From contig NZ_JXSL01000031.1 in assembly GCF_000829825.1 (NCBI RefSeq), forward strand, positions 1 to 47,676: 47,676 bases of DNA, written 5' to 3'. The position numbers were made by a program, and so were the translations under genes. This DNA is from Paramagnetospirillum magnetotacticum MS-1 (lineage in GTDB: Bacteria > Pseudomonadota > Alphaproteobacteria > Rhodospirillales > Magnetospirillaceae). The number at the start of each line of letters is the position of its first letter. Positions within the stretch are counted from its first letter, which is position 1. Shown piece after piece: positions 15,309-26,583 of this stretch. Under the pieces are notes generated by a model. It saw only the letters and a program-made list of their open reading frames with translations. It did no database searches and was not told the DNA's origin.

Positions 15309-17399
15309 CTAAAAAACCGCCGATATTACCACAATGGAAGCCGTGATCATGGCCACCAGGATTCCGGCCACGGCCGCAGTCTGGCGTCCGATCTTGTCGG
15401 CCTCGGCGCTTCGCTCCTCTGTTTCCATCAAGATATGCTTGATCTCATCCTCGGCGGCCGCGTATTGCGCCTGGGCGAAGACGAACTCCTGCTCGTCGCG
15501 CACGCGCTCGTCGGCGTTTTCCAGCAGGTTGTAGATTTCCACCACCGAGCCTTTGCGGACCAGCCGGGGAATCTCTTTTTCCAGTTCTTTGCGCTTTTCC
15601 CGTCCGTGGAAGGCCTGGACGATGGGCGCGATCATGGCGCCGACCCAGGCCGCCAGACCTGGCAGGGATTCAGGTCCCAGCCGGTATTGCAGCACGGCAA
15701 ACAGGTTCAGCGCCGCCATCATGGCCACGCTCTGGTTCGAATCGCCCAACGCGGTGAGATTGCGGTCGATATCCGAGCGCATGCGCGCCCCCAGGAAGGC
15801 CGCGATATGGCGGTCCACCGGGATCTGCTTGCCGTCGGTCCGCTTGGACGACGCGGCATTCAGCGCAGGCAGGAGCTCTTTGACCTCCACCACATATTCC
15901 TCGCCCAGCAACGAGCTTTGGCACGGAAGCGCATCGTTCAGTTCGTAAAGGCAGCGTTCGAGACCATACCCCATGCCGGTCTGTGACAGATAGGACCGCA
16001 ATTCCTTGAAATTGGATTCCATCAAGGAATTGTCGGGCTGGTATTCGCCGCGCATCTCGAACCACAGGCGCGGCACTTCGCGCAAGATGATCTCGGTCAG
16101 CAACCTTGTATCGCCACGGCTGGCCATCACCGCCGCCAAGGCCGAGCCGAAACCGTCGGGCATGGCGTTGAAACCCTTGTAGCGGATGGGGGCCGCCTGA
16201 TCCAACAGGATCAGGACCTTGCACAGCATCAGATCGGTCGAGCTTTTCTTGTCGGTCGACGAGTTGAGCGCCATGCGCACCACCTCGGCCACCACATTGG
16301 CCTTGTCCTTGTCCTCCACGGCGCGGCGCAGCCACAGTTCCAGCTTGCCCTCCACCACGGGAGGGATGGCCTGGTCCCAGTTCTTGGACATGGCCTGGGA
16401 CAGTTCGCGGCCGTTGAAATATTCCTTTCCCATGAAGGGGAAGCCACGCGCCGCGCGCTTTTCGCCCCTGGGCTGCAAGGGCGACATGCGCCGTCCCGAC
16501 AGCCACAGGTCCAGATCCTCGGCGTCCCAGCGCTGGGAACCGTCATCGCACAAAAGGCCGCGCAGCAATTCGATCAGCGGCAGAGGCAGGCGCTCGTCGC
16601 CGATCAGCATGTTGTAGCTGCCCTGCTGGATCTTCATGCCCAGGATGGCGTCGTCGGAGAGCCCCGCCACCGGATTGCGTCCGAGGATCAGAAAGGCGAT
16701 GGTGACGCCCAATGAGTAGTAATCCTCGGTATGATCGCCGCTGCCCCGCGCGATGGGCGTGCACATGCCCGATTCCACCGTCTCGAACAGCACCGCCTGA
16801 TCGAAAGCGGGGGGCGCGCAGACACAATCACCAAAAGCCAGACGCTCGCCATTGCCATCGGCGAAGAACAGATTGGTGGGCCGGATGGAACGGTGGGGAA
16901 CGCCGCGTCCGTCCATTTCCTTCAAGGCGGCGGTCAGCGGCTCGATGACCCGCTTGGAAATCTGGTACTCGTCGATGCGCGGCACGTCCGAGCGCATATT
17001 GGCCATCACCCGGTCGCCGCCGGGGCGCTCGTAGACCACAGTCATGCACTGGCGGCCAGCGGGCGGCCAGTTCATGGGCCCCCACTCCACCAATTGCATC
17101 AATCCGGGCGAGGACACGCCTTTCAGCGCCCGCATGGCATTGACCCGGGGCGGCAGTTCCGGTTTGCAGATCAGGCCGAACAGCGCCCGGTTGGGGTCGC
17201 GCTTGTCCTCGGCGACGAAGGCATCGGCCGACGGCGTGGACAATTCGGGCAATGGCTGGTTGGAGCGGATGGTATAGCGGTCGCGCAGAACCCCTGGCGG
17301 GCCGGTCTGTTTGACCACCTCCACCCTGACCTCATCGCCACCCTCGTCCTCGGCCGGATCGATTTCCGTTTCGATCTCGGCCTCGTCGATTTCCGACAT
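15309..17399 (-). CDS. Tail-anchored Ser/Thr kinase-like protein, probable pseudokinase
   Basis: The 696-residue protein starts with an acidic leader (1-25), then a degenerate protein-kinase fold at about 40-300. A candidate ATP-binding Lys79 sits in FGLICKPE. The catalytic loop reads HRSIRPTN at 169-176, with Ser in place of the catalytic Asp. The metal site reads GDCV (Asp191) in place of DFG. The structural motif DYYSLG (226-231) is kept. A helical region of about 370 residues, a charged helix (about 640-670) and one membrane helix at the very C-terminus (about 674-696) follow. The domain would face the cytoplasm. An active but atypical kinase is possible. Confidence 0.75.
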   Translation of the reverse strand: MSEIDEAEIETEIDPAEDEGGDEVRVEVVKQTGPPGVLRDRYTIRSNQPLPELSTPSADAFVAEDKRDPNRALFGLICKPELPPRVNAMRALKGVSSPGLMQLVEWGPMNWPPAGRQCMTVVYERPGGDRVMANMRSDVPRIDEYQISKRVIEPLTAALKEMDGRGVPHRSIRPTNLFFADGNGERLAFGDCVCAPPAFDQAVLFETVESGMCTPIARGSGDHTEDYYSLGVTIAFLILGRNPVAGLSDDAILGMKIQQGSYNMLIGDERLPLPLIELLRGLLCDDGSQRWDAEDLDLWLSGRRMSPLQPRGEKRAARGFPFMGKEYFNGRELSQAMSKNWDQAIPPVVEGKLELWLRRAVEDKDKANVVAEVVRMALNSSTDKKSSTDLMLCKVLILLDQAAPIRYKGFNAMPDGFGSALAAVMASRGDTRLLTEIILREVPRLWFEMRGEYQPDNSLMESNFKELRSYLSQTGMGYGLERCLYELNDALPCQSSLLGEEYVVEVKELLPALNAASSKRTDGKQIPVDRHIAAFLGARMRSDIDRNLTALGDSNQSVAMMAALNLFAVLQYRLGPESLPGLAAWVGAMIAPIVQAFHGREKRKELEKEIPRLVRKGSVVEIYNLLENADERVRDEQEFVFAQAQYAAAEDEIKHILMETEERSAEADKIGRQTAAVAGILVAMITASIVVISAVF

Positions 17400-17476
17400 T
17401 TGCCCCTTCCATGGGCCGACCCCGCTGGGGGCCGGACTGTTCTCAGTCTAAAGGCGGAAAGGCCGTCCTACAATCA

Positions 17477-18784
<1,308 letters not shown>

Positions 18785-19924
18785 CTATTCGACTTCGACG
18801 ATACCATCAGGCCCGAGGCAATGCCCACAGCCCTGACGCTTTGCTTCGATCTTGGAATCGGCGGCGGGGACCAGCCCCGACACGGTCACCCAGCCCTGGA
18901 CGCGGAACGCCTGGGCCCAGGCCCTGGGCGTTCCCGCCGGAACGAACAGCCGCCTGGCCGGTTTTGGGCCGGGAAGCGCCGCCAGAACGGAATCCATGAA
19001 CAAGGTGGCACCGGTGGCCGGTTCGCCCCCCCCGCCCTGATAACGTCCGCCACGCCCCAGCTCAGCCCCCATATTGCGGGCGAACAGGGTGAAGCTCAGT
19101 CCCGTATGATACTCGAATCCGCGATTTTCCACAGGATCGACCGTCAGGGTGAGGCTGGGAAGGTCGGCAGCCACCAGTCCCACCACCTGTGCCAGACGGT
19201 CGCGTTCGCGGGCGGCAGCGGGCGGCAGATCCAGGGCGGCCAATTCGCTCAGGGCGCGGGCAGCCGGACCGGCAGCGGCGATCAGAGCCTGAAGCAGAGG
19301 CGCGGCTTGACCGCCCAGAGCGGCGACCGTGGCGCTGTCCTTGTGATCGAGCGCGGCGCGCAAGCGTTCCGCCGTCTCGCCGGAAATGCCGTAGGCGGCG
19401 AACACCGCAGGCACCAGGGTGGGCAGGGCCAGATCGGCGGAGACGCCGGGCACGCCCATCTCGGCCAGAGCCTCGGCGGTCATGACCAGAACCTCGGCAT
19501 CGGCGCGGGCCTCGTCGGAGCCGATCAGCTCGATTCCCGCCTGACCGAACTGGCGTTCGGGGCGCAGCTGGGTCCCCTTGACCCGCAGAACCTGACCGGC
19601 ATAGGACAGGCGCAGGGGCCGGGGCTGGGTGCCCAGACGCGTGGCGGCGATGCGGGCCACCTGGGGCGTCATGTCGGCGCGCAGTCCCATCATCTTCTGG
19701 CTCATGGGGTCCATGACCCGGAAGGTCTGGGACGACGTGCCGCCGCCCGCTCCGTCCAGCAGGCTTTCCTCGAATTCGATCAGCGGAGGCTTGACCCGGT
19801 CATAGCCGTGACGGGCGAACATGCTCATCAGGCTGTGGACGACGGAGGCTTCAAACTCCGCGTCTGGGGGCAGCATGTCGCGCAGGCCGGCGGGCAGCAG
19901 GGCCCGATTGGCGGACTCGGTCAT
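18785..19924 (-). CDS. hisZ: ATP phosphoribosyltransferase regulatory subunit HisZ
   Basis: This 379-residue protein is related to histidyl-tRNA synthetase: PAGLRDMLPPDA and a class II motif 2-like region (FRVMDP, LRADMTPQVARI) are seen, with YHTGLSFTLFA and GRGGRYQG further on. It lacks an anticodon-binding domain, and the last 50 residues diverge. HisZ partners the short HisG to make phosphoribosyl-ATP, the first step of histidine synthesis. ATG 19924 (MTESANRALLP) is chosen; an upstream TTG would add five residues. hisG is not in the window. purA follows after 18 bp. Confidence 0.92.
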   Translation of the reverse strand: MTESANRALLPAGLRDMLPPDAEFEASVVHSLMSMFARHGYDRVKPPLIEFEESLLDGAGGGTSSQTFRVMDPMSQKMMGLRADMTPQVARIAATRLGTQPRPLRLSYAGQVLRVKGTQLRPERQFGQAGIELIGSDEARADAEVLVMTAEALAEMGVPGVSADLALPTLVPAVFAAYGISGETAERLRAALDHKDSATVAALGGQAAPLLQALIAAAGPAARALSELAALDLPPAAARERDRLAQVVGLVAADLPSLTLTVDPVENRGFEYHTGLSFTLFARNMGAELGRGGRYQGGGGEPATGATLFMDSVLAALPGPKPARRLFVPAGTPRAWAQAFRVQGWVTVSGLVPAADSKIEAKRQGCGHCLGPDGIVEVE

Positions 19925-19953
19925 CTTTTGGTGTCGCAACCCGGAACATAAGG

Positions 19954-20027
19954 GCGGGCGTCGCAGCGACGCCCGCGCGGTTATCTGGCAGTGCCCGATG
20001 TAACGCGTTTGGCCCCCAGGGGCAAAC
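19954..20027 (-). terminator. Two inverted repeats between the CZB chemoreceptor and hisZ
   Basis: GCGGGCGTCG (19954-19963) pairs with CGACGCCCGC (19967-19976), and a second arm pair (GTTTG and CCCC with GGGG and CAAAC) spans 20007-20027. Neither has a clear T-run, so termination on the minus strand is probable but not proven. Confidence 0.4.
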
Positions 20028-20047
20028 GGAATCCGGGGCCTGACGAT

Positions 20048-21445
20048 CTAAAAGCGCCGACGATCACCCAGATCGTTCAGGCACTTCATCACGCCCACCG
20101 AAGCGTCGGCGGCACGGGCGATGGCGGCCAGCGCCCCGTCCAGGTCGCCGTTCTTGAAGCAGCGGGCCGCGTCGATGCCATTCTTGTGCACGTCCCGGTG
20201 GGGGGCTTCCAGGGCGGCATAGGCCGGATGGCGCAAGATGGTCTCGTCCGAGAGACCGGCGCACCACTTGCCCAGGCGGCACTTTGTATGATCGGCCAGA
20301 TCATCGGGATTGAGCACTTCGCGGCCCACGACCATGTCGGCCAGCCGCTTGCGCCACAGCATATGGTCGGATTTGGCCACATGCAGGGTGAAGTCCTCGA
20401 TCTCCAGCGCCGCCATCTCGTTCAAGGCCGCGACAATGCCTTTGGAGGCGCCGTCCATCTCGTCGACCACGTCGTTGATGGTGGCCACGTTGCGCGCCGA
20501 CAGCCCGGCGATGGCGCCCACGCCTTCGGAGACATCGGCCGAGGCGGCGCTCTGCTGGCTCAAGATACCGGCGATCTGGGCCATCTTGACCGAGACGCCT
20601 TGCACCTGGGAGGCCAGACGACCCATGCCGTCGCTGGTGGTGCTGATGACCTCCTTGCCGTGCTCCACGGCACTGGCGCCGTCTTGCATGGTGCGGACGA
20701 TCTCGCCCATCTCGACCCGAAGCGATTCGATGCGGGCGCGGATATCCACTGTGGCGCGCGCCGTCTGGTTAGCGAGATTCTTCACCTCGTTGGCCACCAC
20801 GGCGAATCCCTTGCCCGCCTCTCCGGCGCGGGCCGCCTCGATGGTGGCGTTCAAGGCCAGCAGATTGGTCTGGGACGCGATGTCCTCGATCTGATTGACG
20901 ATGTCGCCGATCTGCACCGAGGCCTCGGCCAGGGAATCCACCTTGCCAGCGGCGGCCTGCACCGCCTCGGCGATGGCGGCCATGGCGCCGATGGCCTGTT
21001 CAGCGGCGGTGTGGCTTTCCTCGGCGACCGTCTCGGCGGCAGAGGCGTCCTCGGCCGCCGCCTTCGACGTGCTGGCGATCTCGGCGACGCTGGAGACCAG
21101 TTGCTCGGCGGCCACGGCGATGGACTGGGCCCGGCGATCCACCTCGCCCACATCGCGCATCATGCCCGCGGCCTTGGTCACCGCCTCGTTGACATTGACC
21201 GAAAGGCCCACATCCAGCTTCAGATTGGCCTGAGCCTGAGCTTCCAGCTTGACGGCCAGAGCCTTGATCTTGGAGGTAAGCGGGCAAGTGCCCTCGGTTA
21301 TGGAATGGTATTTCCCGGCAATGAGCTGATCCAGGGCCGCTTCGACCGCGGCCAGAGGGGCGAGTGACGCCATGGGGTCATTGGCAGCCTCGACTGGAGC
21401 CATATCGACCTTGGCAACAGCCTTTCCACCGAAAATCCAAGCCAT
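20048..21445 (-). CDS. Soluble methyl-accepting chemotaxis protein with C-terminal CZB zinc-binding domain
   Basis: The chosen start, ATG 21445 (MAWIFGGK), has a perfect GGAGG six bases upstream and gives 465 residues; the longer frame upstream is not credible. No membrane segment is seen. The signalling domain has [20 protein letters not shown]. The C-terminal 130 residues form a chemoreceptor zinc-binding domain with DHMLW, CRLGKW and HRDVH, supplying the expected His and Cys zinc ligands. In characterised CZB proteins the zinc-bound Cys reacts with hypochlorite or reports zinc. The receptor probably monitors the cytoplasm. It stands alone between hisZ and serA on the same strand. Confidence 0.93.
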   Translation of the reverse strand: MAWIFGGKAVAKVDMAPVEAANDPMASLAPLAAVEAALDQLIAGKYHSITEGTCPLTSKIKALAVKLEAQAQANLKLDVGLSVNVNEAVTKAAGMMRDVGEVDRRAQSIAVAAEQLVSSVAEIASTSKAAAEDASAAETVAEESHTAAEQAIGAMAAIAEAVQAAAGKVDSLAEASVQIGDIVNQIEDIASQTNLLALNATIEAARAGEAGKGFAVVANEVKNLANQTARATVDIRARIESLRVEMGEIVRTMQDGASAVEHGKEVISTTSDGMGRLASQVQGVSVKMAQIAGILSQQSAASADVSEGVGAIAGLSARNVATINDVVDEMDGASKGIVAALNEMAALEIEDFTLHVAKSDHMLWRKRLADMVVGREVLNPDDLADHTKCRLGKWCAGLSDETILRHPAYAALEAPHRDVHKNGIDAARCFKNGDLDGALAAIARAADASVGVMKCLNDLGDRRRF

Positions 21446-21582
21446 CCTTACCTCCGGCACCCGGCAATAGTGTCTAGACCCTATGTATAAACGCGTAACC
21501 CTTCGCAACAAAACATCTTTTTTGCTCAATTTCGCATTTCTGCCCGCTACATTCGTTATTGGACCGCTCCTCAGAAGCACGA

Positions 21583-21610
21583 AGAGCCGCAGCGTCACCG
21601 CTGCGGCTCT
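21583..21610 (-). terminator. Terminator downstream of serA
   Basis: AGAGCCGCAGCG (21583-21594) and CGCTGCGGCTCT (21599-21610) form a perfect 12-bp stem with a 4-nt loop, 22 bp after the serA stop. The following T-run is weak. Confidence 0.7.
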
Positions 21611-21631
21611 TATATCCGACCGGATATGCGA

Positions 21632-23212
21632 TCAGGCGAAGGTGAGGAACTTGGCCTGCACCACCTGGGGCAGGGCCCGGACCTTTTCCAGCAGTTCGTT
21701 GGAGACCGGCTGGTCCACCTGGGTCAGCAGAATGGCGTCGCCGCCCGCCTCGGAGCGGCCGAGATGGAAGGTGGCGATGTTGACGCCGTTAGCACCCAGC
21801 AGGGTGCCCAGAGCGCCGATAAAGCCCGGCTTATCCTGGTTGGTGACATAGAGCATGTGGCTGCCCAGCTCGGCCTCAATGGAGATACCCTTGATCTCCA
21901 CCACGCGGGCCTTGTCGCCGCCGAACAGGGTGCCAGCCACCGAACGCTCGCGCTTGTCGGTGGTGACGGTCAGGCGCACCAGGGTGTGGTAATCGCCCTC
22001 GGTCTCGGTCTTGACCTCGGAGACCTTGATATTGCGTTCCTTGGCCACGACGGGGGCATTGACCATGTTGACCGCCTCGTTCATGGGCTTCAACAGCCCT
22101 TCGAGAACCACGGCGGTCAGCGGCTTGGTGTTGAGCGAGGCCACATGGCCCATATACTCGATCTTCACTTCCCTAATGCCGGTCTCGGTCAGTTGACCGG
22201 CAAAGCTGCCCAGCTGGTTGGCCAGCGTCATATAGGGCTTGAGCTTGGGCGCATCCTCGGCCGAGACCGAGGGGATGTTCAGCGCATTGGTAACGGCGCC
22301 GGTCAGCAGGTAATCGGCCATCTGCTCGGCCACCTGCAGGGCGACGTTCTCCTGCGCCTCGGAGGTGGACGCGCCCAGATGGGGGGTGCAGACCACTTTC
22401 GAATTGCCGAACAGGGGATTTTCCTTGGCGGGCTCGGTCTTGAACACGTCCAGCGCCGCACCGGCCACCTGGCCGGATTCCAGGGCCGCCAGCAGATCTT
22501 CCTCGACCACCAGACCGCCGCGGGCGCAGTTGATGATGCGCACGCCCTTCTTCATCTTGGCCATGGCCTTGGAATCGATGATGTTGCGGGTGGCGTCGGT
22601 GAGCGGGGTGTGCAGCGTGATGAAGTCGGCGCGGGGGAACAATTCCTCCAGCTCCATCTTCTCGACGTTCAGTTCCTTGGCGCGCTCATGGGACAAGAAG
22701 GGGTCATAGGCGATGACGCGCATGCGCAGGCCTTGGGCCCGGTCGGCGACGATGGCGCCGATATTGCCGCAGCCGACGATGCCCAGCACCTTGCCGGTGA
22801 GCTCGACGCCCATGAAGCGGTTCTTCTCCCACTTGCCCGCATGGGTGCTGGCATTGGCCTCGGGGATCTCGCGGGCCAGGGCGAACATCATGGCGATGGC
22901 GTGTTCGGCGGTGGTGATGGAATTGCCAAACGGCGTGTTCATCACCACGATGCCGCGCGCCGTGGCGGCGGGGACGTCCACATTGTCGACGCCAATACCG
23001 GCGCGGCCGACAACCTTGAGGTTGGTGGCGGCGGCCAGGATCTCGGTGGTGACCTTGGTGTTGGAGCGGATAGCCAGACCGTCATACTGGCCGATGATGG
23101 CCTTCAGCTCGTCGGGAGCAAGGCCGGTCTTCACGTCGGTTTCGATGCCGCGATCCTTGAAGATCTGAACGGCGGCGGGGCTCAACTTGTCGCTGATGAG
23201 AACCTTGGGCAT
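21632..23212 (-). CDS. serA: D-3-phosphoglycerate dehydrogenase
   Basis: The start is ATG 23212 (MPKVLISDKL), with GAGGAA upstream, giving 526 residues, the length of the long SerA class. The Rossmann domain carries GIVGCGNIG; the catalytic Arg lies in NCARGG and the catalytic His in VCTPHLGAST. Beyond residue 310 come the allosteric substrate-binding domain and a C-terminal ACT domain (about 455-526), which binds serine in feedback-inhibited members. It oxidises 3-phosphoglycerate with NAD, starting serine synthesis. serC lies immediately upstream on the same strand; a strong hairpin sits in the gap. Confidence 0.97.
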   Translation of the reverse strand: MPKVLISDKLSPAAVQIFKDRGIETDVKTGLAPDELKAIIGQYDGLAIRSNTKVTTEILAAATNLKVVGRAGIGVDNVDVPAATARGIVVMNTPFGNSITTAEHAIAMMFALAREIPEANASTHAGKWEKNRFMGVELTGKVLGIVGCGNIGAIVADRAQGLRMRVIAYDPFLSHERAKELNVEKMELEELFPRADFITLHTPLTDATRNIIDSKAMAKMKKGVRIINCARGGLVVEEDLLAALESGQVAGAALDVFKTEPAKENPLFGNSKVVCTPHLGASTSEAQENVALQVAEQMADYLLTGAVTNALNIPSVSAEDAPKLKPYMTLANQLGSFAGQLTETGIREVKIEYMGHVASLNTKPLTAVVLEGLLKPMNEAVNMVNAPVVAKERNIKVSEVKTETEGDYHTLVRLTVTTDKRERSVAGTLFGGDKARVVEIKGISIEAELGSHMLYVTNQDKPGFIGALGTLLGANGVNIATFHLGRSEAGGDAILLTQVDQPVSNELLEKVRALPQVVQAKFLTFA

Positions 23213-23234
23213 CTGGACTTCCTCACATGGAGTT

Positions 23235-23266
23235 CGGGCGCCGCTCTTTGAAGAAAGCGGCGCCCG
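23235..23266 (-). promoter_or_regulatory. Strong intercistronic hairpin between serC and serA
   Basis: CGGGCGCCGCT (23235-23245) pairs perfectly with AGCGGCGCCCG (23256-23266), with no T-run towards serA. It could stabilise the upstream message or reduce read-through, setting the serC:serA ratio. Confidence 0.5.
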
Positions 23267-23285
23267 GTTCGAGGGTGTTTTTGGT

Positions 23286-24464
<1,179 letters not shown>

Positions 24465-24604
24465 ATAAAAAACCCTCCCTCGCAGAAGGGACGCGGCCCG
24501 TTGGGGGACCGTGGCCCGCGCGGAGTGTATGAGGGCCAGGAGCGATTCGCAACGAGGCATTTGTTGCTGGCGGAGATTTCACTGGCCTTGCTATCTTCGC
24601 CGCC

Positions 24605-25381
24605 ATGTCCAGTTCCTTCGATGCCGCAGCGGCACTTCAATCCATGACCTCGGCCCGATCGGGTGTGGCGAATTCGCCCCTCCGGGACGCCTCGTTCAAT
24701 GCCGTGCGCAGTTTGGTCGGTGCGGCCTTGGCCAGGGGGCTGGACGCCTCCATCGCCGCCGTGGGCGAGGCCCAGGCCCTGGCCGAGAGGCTATGGGCCC
24801 AGGTCCGCGCCACGCCAGCCTTCGCACTGGGCACGCCCAAGGCCGCCTGCGGCAAGGGCTGCGGCTGGTGCTGCCACCAGCGGGTCGGCGCCACCGCCAC
24901 CGAGGTGCTTTATATCGCCGAGAAACTCCGCAAGCGCCCCGAGGCCCAACCGCTCATGGAACGGCTGGCGGCCTGGACTGGCGGGCGGCCCTGCGTGTTC
25001 CTGATCGATAATGCCTGCGCCATCTACGATCTGCGCCCGTTCAAGTGCCGGGGCCTGTATCACACGGATGCCCGCTGGTGCATGGGCACCTATGCCAAGC
25101 TCGACGCGCCGATTTTCGGCCCCGCGCCCAGCGCAGAGCACCAGATGCCGCCCAAGGACGTGTTCGACGGCGCCGTCTTCGGGCTGGCCCATCCCCTGCA
25201 CATGGCCGGGCGCGACTGCCCCGGCGTGGATTTCATTCCGGCCCTGAAGGCGGTCATCAACCGTCCCGACGCAGCCCAGGCCTGGTGGCGCGGCGAGGCG
25301 GTCTTCCCCGCCGAAACCCGCCTGCACGACTGGTTCCCACCGGTGACGGGCCGGATCAAGCCCGGAAAGAAGCGCCGCTGA
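24605..25381 (+). CDS. YkgJ-type cysteine-cluster protein
   Basis: The 258-residue cytoplasmic protein has the metal-chelating Cys-cluster pattern of PF03692: CGKGCGWCC at residues 82-90, then NACAIYDLRPFKCRGLYH further on. Members bind zinc or an iron-sulfur centre, and their function is mostly unknown. The N-terminal 70 residues are Ala-rich and helical; the C-terminus is basic (GKKRR). It is divergent from serC and convergent with thiD, overlapping the thiD 3' end by 26 bp. Confidence 0.85.
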   Translation: MSSSFDAAAALQSMTSARSGVANSPLRDASFNAVRSLVGAALARGLDASIAAVGEAQALAERLWAQVRATPAFALGTPKAACGKGCGWCCHQRVGATATEVLYIAEKLRKRPEAQPLMERLAAWTGGRPCVFLIDNACAIYDLRPFKCRGLYHTDARWCMGTYAKLDAPIFGPAPSAEHQMPPKDVFDGAVFGLAHPLHMAGRDCPGVDFIPALKAVINRPDAAQAWWRGEAVFPAETRLHDWFPPVTGRIKPGKKRR

Positions 25382-26165
25382 CCGTGTGCCCGTGATTGAG
25401 CGGGCCGTGACCAGCGCCTAATCCCGGCGCGGTCTCGATGGCGCGCATCAGATAAGCTCTGGCACGCTCCACCGCATCACCGAGTTCCATGCCCTGGGCC
25501 AGCCCAGCGGCGATGCTTGACGCCAGGGTGCAGCCGGTGCCGTGGGTCGAGCGGGTCTGGATACGCCGCCCCGTAAAGCGGCGGATGCCCCCAGCCTCGG
25601 CCAGCACATCCACCAGATCGTCGCCTTCCAGATGCCCGCCCTTGAGCAGCACGGCCTGGGGTCCCAGATCCAGCAGATCGAGAGCTGCCCGCTCCAGATC
25701 CTCCACACCGGCGATGGTGCGCCCCAGCATCACCTCCGCTTCGGGAATATTGGGGGTCAGCAGCCGGGCCCTTGGCACCAGCCGTTTCACCAGTTCCCCG
25801 GCCGCGCTATCGGCCAGCAGGGCGGCGCCGCCCTTGGCGACCATCACCGGATCGAGAACCAAAGGAACCTCGGGGGCCAGTTCCTCCAGCGCGACGGCGA
25901 CCACCTCAACAATGGCCGCCGAGGCCAGCATGCCGGTCTTGATGCAATCGGCGCCGATATCGCCCAGCACCGCTTCCATCTGAGCCCAGACGAATTCCGG
26001 CGGCACCTCATGAATACCCGTCACCCCAAGCGTGTTCTGGGCGGTCAGCGCGGTCACCGCCGTGGCGGCGTATCCCCCCAGACAGGTGACCGCCTTGATA
26101 TCGGCCTGGATACCGGCCCCACCGCCGGAATCCGAGCCAGCGATGATCAGAACCCGTCCCTGCAT
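25356..26165 (-). CDS. thiD: Hydroxymethylpyrimidine/phosphomethylpyrimidine kinase
   Basis: The 269-residue ribokinase-fold enzyme shows IAGSDSGGGAGIQADIK at the N-terminus and the RIQTRSTHGTGCTLASSIAA anion-hole/catalytic region near the C-terminus. It phosphorylates HMP and HMP-phosphate for thiamine synthesis. No TPP riboswitch is seen in the short upstream region. It appears as a lone thi gene here; the 26-bp tail overlap with the Cys-cluster gene on the other strand is unusually tight. Confidence 0.96.
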   Translation of the reverse strand: MQGRVLIIAGSDSGGGAGIQADIKAVTCLGGYAATAVTALTAQNTLGVTGIHEVPPEFVWAQMEAVLGDIGADCIKTGMLASAAIVEVVAVALEELAPEVPLVLDPVMVAKGGAALLADSAAGELVKRLVPRARLLTPNIPEAEVMLGRTIAGVEDLERAALDLLDLGPQAVLLKGGHLEGDDLVDVLAEAGGIRRFTGRRIQTRSTHGTGCTLASSIAAGLAQGMELGDAVERARAYLMRAIETAPGLGAGHGPLNHGHTVSGASFRA

Positions 26166-26345
26166 GTAACGCCCTCCCCGTCGTCATCTTTGGAAATATT
26201 TCAGAACACCACAACCATGAAGCTGCATTTAGGTGACAAATTGTATCATGCCACGAAATACGGTATTTACCTGCTTGTGCAATGCAGCATTGATGCGTAT
26301 ATTTCCCTACATGAAAGCTTGGTTACACATCCCACGAGGTACGTC

Positions 26346-26537
26346 ATGCTGTATAGATGGGAAGAGATTGATCAGCTTGCCGAGATTCTTGAAGCGGAGG
26401 TCGCCGGTCATCCGGTGGACACAGACCGCGCCCGCGAATTGGCCGAACGTCTGGTCCGGCTGTGCCCGGATATCGCCAAGACCATGAGCCGGGTCATCGA
26501 GCGCTTCGCCCCCGAGGCGTCGGCGACAGCGGCCTGA
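26346..26537 (+). CDS. Small helical protein of unknown function
   Basis: Start ATG 26346 has GAGG about eight bases upstream, giving a 63-residue acidic, helical protein (MLYRWEEIDQLAEILEAE...). A longer in-frame start exists at ATG 26217 (MKLHLGDKLYH), which would add 43 residues, but that stretch is unusually AT-rich and looks like a promoter or leader. Coding character and a perfect terminator 17 bp downstream support a real gene. The family is not recognised. Confidence 0.6.
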   Translation: MLYRWEEIDQLAEILEAEVAGHPVDTDRARELAERLVRLCPDIAKTMSRVIERFAPEASATAA

Positions 26538-26553
26538 GGCCAAAGTCTGAGGC

Positions 26554-26577
26554 AAGGGGGCGAAAAGCCCCCTTTTT
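26554..26577 (+). terminator. Rho-independent terminator
   Basis: AAGGGGGC-GAAAA-GCCCCCTT followed by TTT on the plus strand. It ends the small gene at 26346 and may also act on glmM transcripts from the other side. Confidence 0.85.
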
Positions 26578-26583
26578 CATGGA

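Noticed and set aside
26166-26345. TPP riboswitch upstream of thiD
   Set aside because: The thiD leader is short and lacks the conserved THI-box sequences.
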